A stretch of DNA of 16,293 bases from Bacteroidales bacterium UBA3742. Its GTDB lineage: Bacteria > Bacteroidota > Bacteroidia > Bacteroidales > Paludibacteraceae. The notes beneath the pieces were generated by a model, which was given only the letters and a program-made list of their open reading frames with translations, was not told the origin of the DNA and did not search any database. Positions within the stretch are counted from its first letter, which is position 1. Every line of letters starts with the position of its first letter. The translations under genes were made by a program, and so were the position numbers. Below are positions 7,246-14,044 of this stretch, one piece after another. The stretch lies in the NCBI GenBank assembly GCA_002371785.1, contig DFGU01000010.1:3160-19452 (forward strand), read 5' to 3'.

Positions 7246-8724
7246 TTATATACTCAGCACATACTTCCTTAACCAGGCATCGATGTCGTCGATATCGGGG
7301 TTGACGTGTTTGCGGACGATTTGGCGGCGATGATAGATGGTTTGTTTCTGGACGTTCAGTACGATAGACATATCGTTATCCGAGGCACCGATGATAGACA
7401 GAATGGCAAACTGCATATCCGATTCGGTCAGTTCGGGATACTCCGCGCGCAGACGACTGATCGCGCCATCCAGCGCTTTGTCGATCGAAGCAATCAGTTC
7501 GTCCAGGCTCTCTTTGCTCATCGTCAGTTGCTCATCGCGGTAGGTCTGCAGCCATTTCGGGAACTCTACCTCGTTGCCACGCATTCGCTGCATCTCTATC
7601 TCGCGGGTTAGATTCACTTTTTGTTGAAGCCGTTCCAAGGCCAGTTGTAACTGTTGTACGTATTTATCGCGCAATGCTTCTAACTGTCTGGCTTGTTCGC
7701 GACGACGCTGTTGCCAATAGCGCCAGATGACGACAAATAGTATGATCAGTACTGCCAGCAGCAAAATCAGGATAACAGAGATGGTTCGTTGCCACTGTCG
7801 TTCGCGTTGTGCCTCCGCAGCCAACTGTTGTTCACGCGCTACATCGTAGTGCAAGGAGAGCGCATATGTTCGCGCCCCTGCATCGCGCTGGAGTTCTTCG
7901 ATCTTGCGGTCATATAGATCCAAGAGCACGCTATAGGCACTATCTGCTTGTCCGCGTTGACGAAGAATCTTGCTATTCAGATATGCGTAGCTCTGTTCAA
8001 ACCAATAGGTATAGGCCGAATCGGTAGGTTGCAAGCGAGCCAAATAATAGGCAGCCGAGTCGGTAGCGCTTTGCGCCAACAGCAGTTCGACGATTTCCGA
8101 ATAGCGTGTCGCAACCTTGTATTCTTCGGCCAACTGTTTGCATACATTCAGTCTATGCACCACACTATCCGGGAAACATAGTTGGTAACGGTAGGCATCG
8201 ATGTCCAGTAAGAGCAACGTATTATTGGCCTTTGCGGCAAATATGTCAGCTTGCGCAAAATACCAAAGTACACTGTCTTGTTCTCCCCCGGTGATGGCTA
8301 TCGTACGCGCTATGTCGCGATAGGCACATGCCAGATAGACCGCGTTACTGTCCGGATTCAACATTGGTATCGCTTTGCGGTAATACGCCTGCGCAATGTC
8401 ATAAAGCATCTCACTCTCCGAAGTGTTGCCCAAGTGGAACCATGTCAACCCTAATAATTCATCCCGCCGTGCCAACTGCTGATGGCTGACGGCTGACGGC
8501 TGAATACTCTCCAAGATCTCCTCCGCTTGCTTCAGATATGCGGTCGAACTTTCGTACTGACTACTACTATTGGAAGAGGTTCCTTGAAGGTACAATTCTT
8601 CCGCCTCTTGAAGCTGTTCGGCGGCATCCGAAGAAATAAATCGGCATCCGCTCCAAATGAGCGTTAGAGCCAATAGTACCCATGAGTAGGGATGTATAAT
8701 GGTATTAAGGAAAGAACACGTCAT
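7246..8724 (-). CDS. TPR / transmembrane / HTH regulator-like protein
   Basis: 492 aa from ATG 8724. In order: a hydrophobic N-terminal segment (about 12–26) ending in WSGC (C27); helical TPR-like repeats rich in Ala/Tyr (about 30–300); a membrane span TISVILILLLAVLIILFVVI (314–333) followed by RYWQQRRR, placing the C-terminus inside the cell; a coiled coil (about 345–385); and a C-terminal LuxR-like helix-turn-helix (about 430–480, LTESDMQFAILSIIGASDND). This layout is common in Bacteroidetes one-component sensors; the signal and target are unknown. The N-terminus has no Lys or Arg before the hydrophobic stretch, which is odd for a signal peptide. The in-frame TTG at 8754 would overlap abiEii; ATG 8724, preceded by GGAGGG, leaves a 5-base gap. 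A heptamer repeat encodes residues near 75–83. Confidence 0.8.
   Translation of the reverse strand: MTCSFLNTIIHPYSWVLLALTLIWSGCRFISSDAAEQLQEAEELYLQGTSSNSSSQYESSTAYLKQAEEILESIQPSAVSHQQLARRDELLGLTWFHLGNTSESEMLYDIAQAYYRKAIPMLNPDSNAVYLACAYRDIARTIAITGGEQDSVLWYFAQADIFAAKANNTLLLLDIDAYRYQLCFPDSVVHRLNVCKQLAEEYKVATRYSEIVELLLAQSATDSAAYYLARLQPTDSAYTYWFEQSYAYLNSKILRQRGQADSAYSVLLDLYDRKIEELQRDAGARTYALSLHYDVAREQQLAAEAQRERQWQRTISVILILLLAVLIILFVVIWRYWQQRRREQARQLEALRDKYVQQLQLALERLQQKVNLTREIEMQRMRGNEVEFPKWLQTYRDEQLTMSKESLDELIASIDKALDGAISRLRAEYPELTESDMQFAILSIIGASDNDMSIVLNVQKQTIYHRRQIVRKHVNPDIDDIDAWLRKYVLSI
8478..8505. repeat. Heptanucleotide repeat inside the regulator gene (GCTGACG type)
   Basis: Plus-strand units GCTGATG, GCTGACG, GCTGACG, GCTGAAT. 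It lies within the TPR region of the minus-strand regulator, translated in the stretch QPSAVSHQQ, without breaking the frame. Confidence 0.8.
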
Positions 8725-8729
8725 AAGAA

Positions 8730-9533
8730 TCAATCCCTCCGTCCAGGCAACCAATCGATGAATGTCACCTTCACCAACTCAAACGCACGAACCGGATCAA
8801 ACGTCTGCCCAAACCGCAGCAGTCCCTCCGTGTCCCCCAGAAACTCCGGATCCTGCATCTTGTCCGTCATATTTTGCATAAACTGCTTGTATGTCGGCTT
8901 GCTCTCCACCACAAAATCCATGTACTCGTTATACGCACGCAGCACGTTCTCCACATTCAAATCTGACAACGTCAGCGCTTGATACAAGTCAAACAAGTCC
9001 CGACCCTTGCGTCGTTGGTACAACGCACGCAACTTCGTCCCGATCAGCTCATTCAACTGATACGTCAGCAACTCCGCTTCGCCCTTATACCACATGTTCT
9101 CCACCTTAAACGGCACCTTCACCAACGGCAAAATCGAGAAGTGCTCCTTGCAGTTGATCTCCACCTTGATATGCAGCGGCACAGACGGAAGTCCCTCCGA
9201 TTGCACTCGGAACATCAACGTGTTATTATGTCGTTTCTGCTTCACTACCGGATCACCCAAGAAAGCCAATGCCTGACGCAGATGAATATACGTATCCTTT
9301 ATCGGCTCTGCCGTAACTTGCACCAGATCAATATCTTCGCTGTATCGCGGTTGCGGTTGCAAATACAACTTATGCAAGGCCGTACCCCCACGAAATGCCA
9401 GATGCGTCGCCAAATACTCATCCTTGTATATCTCTGTCAACGCACGACAAATCAGCAGATCTTGTTCCACTTGCTCTTTCTCTTTCCATGGAACCACACT
9501 GCTCCATTCCGTTATCGCAAACTCCGGTATCAT
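8730..9533 (-). CDS. AbiEii/AbiGii-type nucleotidyltransferase toxin
   Basis: 267 aa. It belongs to the AbiEii family of the DNA polymerase beta-like nucleotidyltransferases, the toxin of type IV AbiE systems that give abortive phage infection. Characterised relatives modify RNA such as tRNA acceptor ends. Motif I is FRGGTALHKLY (G49, G50, T51) followed by YSEDIDLV with D67 and D69. HIKVEIN (K123, E125) fits the third motif, and LRALYQRRKGRDLFDLY (D179 after R178) the fourth, so the catalytic set looks complete. It overlaps the antitoxin gene by ATGA (9530–9533), the usual order in AbiE. Unusually, a TPR-HTH regulator gene follows after 5 bases. Confidence 0.92.
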   Translation of the reverse strand: MIPEFAITEWSSVVPWKEKEQVEQDLLICRALTEIYKDEYLATHLAFRGGTALHKLYLQPQPRYSEDIDLVQVTAEPIKDTYIHLRQALAFLGDPVVKQKRHNNTLMFRVQSEGLPSVPLHIKVEINCKEHFSILPLVKVPFKVENMWYKGEAELLTYQLNELIGTKLRALYQRRKGRDLFDLYQALTLSDLNVENVLRAYNEYMDFVVESKPTYKQFMQNMTDKMQDPEFLGDTEGLLRFGQTFDPVRAFELVKVTFIDWLPGRRD

Positions 9534-10351
9534 ATCTCGTCTATCTCTATTGGTTGATTATCAATTATTTTCCATCTATTCTCCACATACTCCGTCTCAG
9601 CTTTTGCCGCTTTCAGCACCACTTTGCGGAACGGCCTTCCGGATGCTTTCAACAATGTAAACAGTTCCTCTGCTGCTTGCTCTTCCTCAAGCACATGCTC
9701 CAGTATGTACCCCAACCGCTGCACTATCGGCGTGTTAAAACAGTTCAGCAACTCCACCGGCTGCTCACTCCATCGCATTTCTTCCACCAACTCTGCCAGC
9801 ACCGTCGCAGTACGTGTCAACCCACCTATCTCTTGTTCGAACAATATCAGATCCAATGCCGTTAGGCACGGAGACGACACGTTCACCGTCCCCATCTGCG
9901 TCTTGAACTGCCGCATGAATCCGACAGGTATCTGCGCTTTGCGATGGAACTCGATGTCTATCCCTTTCCGGTGAATCGAACGGATAGGTCCTCCGTCCAC
10001 GATGCAGAAGAACGTCTGCACACGCTGATGACTTGCCCCATAGAACGCAGCGGCATTCAGCAGTCCCACATAGTACTGCCTACCCATGAACCGCATCAAC
10101 TGATCAATGTAGAACATAGGAGGAACAACGCCTTTGAGCCGGTATTCTGTCGGAATAATTACAAAGAAGTTCTGCCATGGTGAATACAACACTCCTCTTT
10201 TGCCTATCAGCCATAGTGTCTGTGTCACTTGTGCTTTAGGCATAGCTGGGAATGCTTTGTCTACGTCGTTTCGCGTAAACGCATACCGTCCGTGGAAAGA
10301 CTCATTCTCCACCCACTCAGCAATTGTTCTATTTTCAGCTTCTCTATTCAT
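9530..10351 (-). CDS. AbiEi-like antitoxin / transcriptional regulator
   Basis: 273 aa from ATG 10351 (MNREAENRTIAEWV). The N-terminal part looks like a winged-helix domain (about 5–75, ending GVLYSPWQNFFVIIP). The rest fits the AbiEi C-terminal domain: the central YYVGLLNAAAFYGASHQRVQ (around 100–119) is a strong family marker. AbiEi antitoxins counter AbiEii without binding it and repress their own operon. It is first in the operon, with the toxin in ATGA overlap. The frame extends to a TTG at 10378, but ATG 10351 is the better start, about 45 bases after the expected transcription start. The promoter (10404–10434) has no obvious repressor inverted repeat across it. Confidence 0.88.
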   Translation of the reverse strand: MNREAENRTIAEWVENESFHGRYAFTRNDVDKAFPAMPKAQVTQTLWLIGKRGVLYSPWQNFFVIIPTEYRLKGVVPPMFYIDQLMRFMGRQYYVGLLNAAAFYGASHQRVQTFFCIVDGGPIRSIHRKGIDIEFHRKAQIPVGFMRQFKTQMGTVNVSSPCLTALDLILFEQEIGGLTRTATVLAELVEEMRWSEQPVELLNCFNTPIVQRLGYILEHVLEEEQAAEELFTLLKASGRPFRKVVLKAAKAETEYVENRWKIIDNQPIEIDEI

Positions 10352-10403
10352 GTAATTCGAATGCAAAAATCTCCACAATCAGTATATTTTCGCATTTCGG
10401 CTG

Positions 10404-10434
10404 CAAAATTACAACTATTTTCTGACATTTGCAA
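10404..10434 (-). promoter_or_regulatory. Bacteroidetes-type promoter of the abiE operon
   Basis: Minus strand: TTG (10434–10432), 20 bases, TAATTTTG (10411–10404). TTTTTTGACCAAATAC precedes the -33 box, closely matching the efp promoter. It is expected to drive abiEi, abiEii and the TPR-HTH gene. Confidence 0.8.
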
Positions 10435-10633
10435 GTATTTGGTCAAAAAAGTGCGATTTTTATTGATTTTTAATTCAAATGGACACTTTAGGAGCAACTC
10501 TGAAAGCAAAAAATCAAGCCCAAAAGCGGCAAAAATTCCCATCGTACAACTTTATTTTTCATATAAAATTATAATTTACTTATTTACAATAACTTATAAA
10601 ATGCTATATACGCCCCTCGTACAACTGCAAAAT
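10435..10633. other. AT-rich intergenic stretch between divergent promoters
   Basis: The whole gene-free gap is 10352–10762. Outside the two promoters it is AT-rich, with no convincing small gene. A 10-base direct repeat TCGTACAACT occurs at 10542–10551 and 10617–10626, 75 bases apart, the second copy just upstream of the secreted-gene promoter. It might be a regulator site, but this is a guess. Confidence 0.35.
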
Positions 10634-10664
10634 TTGCACATGTCAAAAAAAAGCAGTACCTTTG
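10634..10664 (+). promoter_or_regulatory. Bacteroidetes-type promoter of the secreted-protein operon
   Basis: TTG (10634–10636), 20 bases, TACCTTTG (10657–10664). It has the same -7 box and spacing as efp and the ATPase gene, with CAAAAT before the -33 box. The leader is long, about 90 bases. Confidence 0.85.
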
Positions 10665-10674
10665 CACCGAATTT

Positions 10675-10689
10675 CTAATCTCGGATTAG
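10675..10689 (+). promoter_or_regulatory. Short hairpin at the start of the secreted-operon leader
   Basis: CTAATC-TCG-GATTAG, a 6-bp stem with a 3-base loop, just after the expected transcription start. A second weak palindrome (CAAAAT-GT-ATTTTG) follows near 10711. A 5' stabilising stem is possible; function is not shown. Confidence 0.4.
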
Positions 10690-10762
10690 GGATCCTCGAA
10701 CGATTGTTTCAAAATGTATTTTGGAGCGCAAAATTAGTAAATCTTTTTAACATATGCAAATT

Positions 10763-13700
10763 ATGGAAAAGAAAAATCAAATTTGTCTGCTTTTTGTAGC
10801 CTTTTTACTACTAAAAGGAATGTGCATGTACGCACAAGACAATTTATCCGATCGTTATGCATGGCGGTTGGACAGTGTGGTGTATACCTATCCAACCTAT
10901 ACGGTGGAAGATGACCCGGAGGAGGTGCGTCCGGACCATTATACGGCTTACAGGTACACGGACGACACGCTTGAAGTTATCAGCGTGGAGCGCGACACAT
11001 GGCATGACACGACATATATAATGATACCGACCAAGACCTTGTACACCAAAGTGGACAGTGGCTTGTACCTGAAAGAGTCCATGCGTGCAAAACGCGTATA
11101 TTATGAGACATTTGACTCGCTTCAGTATGTTGAATACCGTAATCCGGCACAGAGAGAGTTGTATTTTCAGAACGACTACCGCAACGTGTATGACGAGGAA
11201 GGAAGGCTTATTCGTCAGATTCGCAATTATGACTACATCACGTTCCGTCTCAACACCGTCTATGACGAGCAGACTGGAATGACGACAGGCATGGAATGGA
11301 CGCCATACAACCGCACCGTCCGTACAGAGAATGATTCTGTTTCGGTTGATTATACCTATAAATATAACGCGTCTGCACGCAAGTGGGAAACGAACTCCGA
11401 AAGCGTTGTGCGCAATTATTACCGCAATCATATTCTGTATATGTCTATCCGTGAATCTAACTACACCTATCATGAGAACGGCGAAATAGCTTCTCTCCAT
11501 GTGGACATCTCTGAATATAACCCAATGGGAATTGATACACTTTGGATAAAAGCCGAAATCAAACGGAATACAGAAGGCAAAAACACCTATGGACGGGAAA
11601 CGGTAACTACGCGTAAAGATCCTGTTGCACGCACTCGGGAGAGTTCTTATACTTACGATGAGCAAGGAAATCTCGTGTTCACCGAAAACATCGAGCGACG
11701 GATTGACCGTGCTACAAATCTCTGTATCAGCGAGATTCATTCCGAGCGGTCGGGCAAGGTATGTCTTTCCAAGCAAGAGCGCGAATGGATAATCCGTACC
11801 CGTCCTATGAGAAGCATAGGAGCGGCAACCACCTTGCTGACGCTGGAGAACAACTACTCCAACGACAGCCTGAAACGACACCATTGTATCCGCTACGATG
11901 AGAATTACAATATCGCAATGGAGGTGGATTCGTTCATTAACTCCCAAGGCATGTGGTGCTATGAACGTAAGGAATATGATGCGGAGGGAGAGGAGATATA
12001 CTCCGTTTCCAGTCGTGAAGACCCAGCTTACGGAGGCTGGACTATTTTTAGCGAAGAGGATCATCGTCCGGCAGAGTATTATAAACTGCTACTGGTCAAT
12101 ATACAAGGTTGGAGCGTCAATGGGGGAAAATATCATAACGATACTATCCGGGAAACGCAATTGTATTACTCCAATCATTTCGACATGTCGCGTAAGCGGG
12201 AAAAATTGGATACCAAAAACTTCACTTGGAATTTGTTAAACTACAGCCGCGAGGAAACCACATTTAATTCCGACGGGACTCCTGCTTCCACCATTGAATA
12301 TATCAGTAATGATCCGGAAGGGAACATTTGGGAGGAAAAATACCTCTATACCTTCACTTATGATGAGGAAATCGGTTTGTACCTGCGTATCAAGACAGCA
12401 GAGATGGCGGATAATGGAGACGGCACCAAGTCCTGGCAGACTCTGGCTCAACCTCTACCTGACTGGTATTATAAGCTCGGAGGAGGTAAAGCCGGTATGG
12501 AACGTGAATACTATGCCGAGGTACAAGAAGATATAGAAGGACATCAGGCACATCTGTATTACTATAACTATGTGGACTCTACCGCCACATGGGAACTGAC
12601 ATACCGGAATGATGTTACTTACTTCCCAGAGCCGGGTTGCACTAAAGAAGCATCGAGATATTTTTGGAGAAAGGAAAACTCAAGTATGGTTGTTCCTGGA
12701 AATCGGACCGAGGGGCTGGAACTCTTCACCGACACCTTCGATATCTTCGATGAATTCGGCACTTTTACAGAGCAGCACGCCTATCATTGGGAAGATTATT
12801 CAAAAACACTTATTTGTGACAAGATCATCCGCAACCAGCCCACCTACGACGTCCTCGGCCGTTTGACACAGCGCATCGAGTGGTACACATGGAGCAATAC
12901 AGGCAATATCCCGTATTGGAAATACCGTTACTTCTATCGTCCGGACGACGGTACGCAGTATGATTGCGTTGCTGTTTCGCAATACGGCGGCTCATCTATG
13001 GGGTGGACTGATTTCCAATTGACGAATGACGGTCTCGGAGATGTCTCTTATGATGAACAGGGACGCCCTGTCGAGCAGATTTACTACCGCCTGGACAATA
13101 CGGCAACCGCATTGGTGCCGAAGACCAAACAGATCATGCATTATGAAGGTGATGAAGCCGACTGGTATTTCCGCGAGACCTACAACTGGTCGGATACAAA
13201 CAATGCATGGGAATTTGCTAATTCTTCCTATCGCGGCGCGGCTACTTTACCGGTTATTTCTCTCGATGAATCCGGCAATATAGTACACTACGAGTTGCGC
13301 AACGAGGCCTACAATCTGACGTACGGAGCATCCTTGGAAGCGGAACCTGTGCTCTCCCCCGCATCGTTCGGTATTCAGGAAGCGAACCAGTTCCTCCACA
13401 CCGACTGGCTCAATCCGGATGCCATGAAAGCGCGTATTCTGACCGCACACCACGTGTCGGAAAACAAATACGGCATTTTGGATCCTGTGAATGCGCAGTA
13501 TATGGCACACTACTATTACACGCAGTTAGGTGCAGAAGTCGATTCTGTCAAGACGCCGACAGAAGAGAACCTGGAGATTGAACCCGAAGAGAACACCGCT
13601 ACTTTCACATGGCCGGCTGTCAGCGGAGGTGCTTCTTACACCCTCATTATCTGGGCGGACGAAGCGCAGACAGAGAAAGTATGTACTCTCCACTTGGCTG

Positions 13701-14023
13701 CTGACGGAACGCTGATCTCCATTGACTTCTCCAAAGCGCCTCGCCGTGCACCTGCCGCCTTGTGGAGCGCGCCGGTATTGAGTACCACAATAGAAAACCT
13801 GTTGCCCGGTACACAGTATTGGTACACTCTCGAAGCATATGACGATGTGCTGCTGCTCATAGATACCGCGAATGGCACATTCTTCACCAGAGCAAACACC
13901 GAAGGCATAGATTTCATCGAGGAAAATGGTGCAAATACTCCTGTCAAATACCTCCGCAACGGACAAATTATCATCCGTCGTAATGACGCAGAATATAGTA
14001 TTCAAGGAAATCAACTGAAATAA
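10763..14023 (+). CDS. Secreted protein with YD-like repeats, Fn3-like domain and T9SS-like tail
   Basis: 1086 aa. A signal peptide (CLLFVAFLLLKGMCMYAQ) ends at residue 25. The long middle (about 30–930) is Tyr/Asp/Glu-rich, with recurring YD-type turns such as YDEEGRLI, YDEQGNLVF, YDAEGEEIY, YDVLGRLTQ and YDEQGRPVEQ, recalling degenerate RHS/YD beta-repeats. I see no toxin-like C-terminal domain. An Fn3-like domain follows (about 940–1050, TFTWPAVSGGASYTLIIWAD), then a 27-residue tail (LRNGQIIIRRNDAEYSIQG, final K) like type IX sorting tails. The ATG at 10763 is preferred over 10754 because the downstream paralogue aligns there. It is first in an operon; the next start codon is 9 bases after its stop. 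Surface location is likely, role unknown. Confidence 0.8.
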   Translation: MEKKNQICLLFVAFLLLKGMCMYAQDNLSDRYAWRLDSVVYTYPTYTVEDDPEEVRPDHYTAYRYTDDTLEVISVERDTWHDTTYIMIPTKTLYTKVDSGLYLKESMRAKRVYYETFDSLQYVEYRNPAQRELYFQNDYRNVYDEEGRLIRQIRNYDYITFRLNTVYDEQTGMTTGMEWTPYNRTVRTENDSVSVDYTYKYNASARKWETNSESVVRNYYRNHILYMSIRESNYTYHENGEIASLHVDISEYNPMGIDTLWIKAEIKRNTEGKNTYGRETVTTRKDPVARTRESSYTYDEQGNLVFTENIERRIDRATNLCISEIHSERSGKVCLSKQEREWIIRTRPMRSIGAATTLLTLENNYSNDSLKRHHCIRYDENYNIAMEVDSFINSQGMWCYERKEYDAEGEEIYSVSSREDPAYGGWTIFSEEDHRPAEYYKLLLVNIQGWSVNGGKYHNDTIRETQLYYSNHFDMSRKREKLDTKNFTWNLLNYSREETTFNSDGTPASTIEYISNDPEGNIWEEKYLYTFTYDEEIGLYLRIKTAEMADNGDGTKSWQTLAQPLPDWYYKLGGGKAGMEREYYAEVQEDIEGHQAHLYYYNYVDSTATWELTYRNDVTYFPEPGCTKEASRYFWRKENSSMVVPGNRTEGLELFTDTFDIFDEFGTFTEQHAYHWEDYSKTLICDKIIRNQPTYDVLGRLTQRIEWYTWSNTGNIPYWKYRYFYRPDDGTQYDCVAVSQYGGSSMGWTDFQLTNDGLGDVSYDEQGRPVEQIYYRLDNTATALVPKTKQIMHYEGDEADWYFRETYNWSDTNNAWEFANSSYRGAATLPVISLDESGNIVHYELRNEAYNLTYGASLEAEPVLSPASFGIQEANQFLHTDWLNPDAMKARILTAHHVSENKYGILDPVNAQYMAHYYYTQLGAEVDSVKTPTEENLEIEPEENTATFTWPAVSGGASYTLIIWADEAQTEKVCTLHLAADGTLISIDFSKAPRRAPAALWSAPVLSTTIENLLPGTQYWYTLEAYDDVLLLIDTANGTFFTRANTEGIDFIEENGANTPVKYLRNGQIIIRRNDAEYSIQGNQLK

Positions 14024-14044
14024 TATACGATCATGAAAACGAAA
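13955..14044 (+). repeat. 90-bp direct repeat, copy 1
   Basis: Covers the tail of the YD-repeat gene, its stop, the 9-base linker TATACGATC and the first codons of the next gene. It aligns without gaps to 16181–16270, with 85 of 90 bases identical; the five changes are all before the stop codon. Confidence 0.9.

Noticed and set aside
10435..10633. A small gene or tRNA in the AT-rich gap
   Set aside because: Open frames there are low-complexity, have no start context and no tRNA-like arms could be found.
10844..12064. Long minus-strand open frame opposite the YD-repeat gene
   Set aside because: It is the mirror of a clear coding sequence, has no recognisable domain or promoter, and looks like a shadow.
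10763..14023. RHS/polymorphic toxin
   Set aside because: The YD-like repeats are suggestive, but there is no RHS core motif, no variable toxin domain and no immunity gene; the end is a sorting-type tail shared with an LRR protein.
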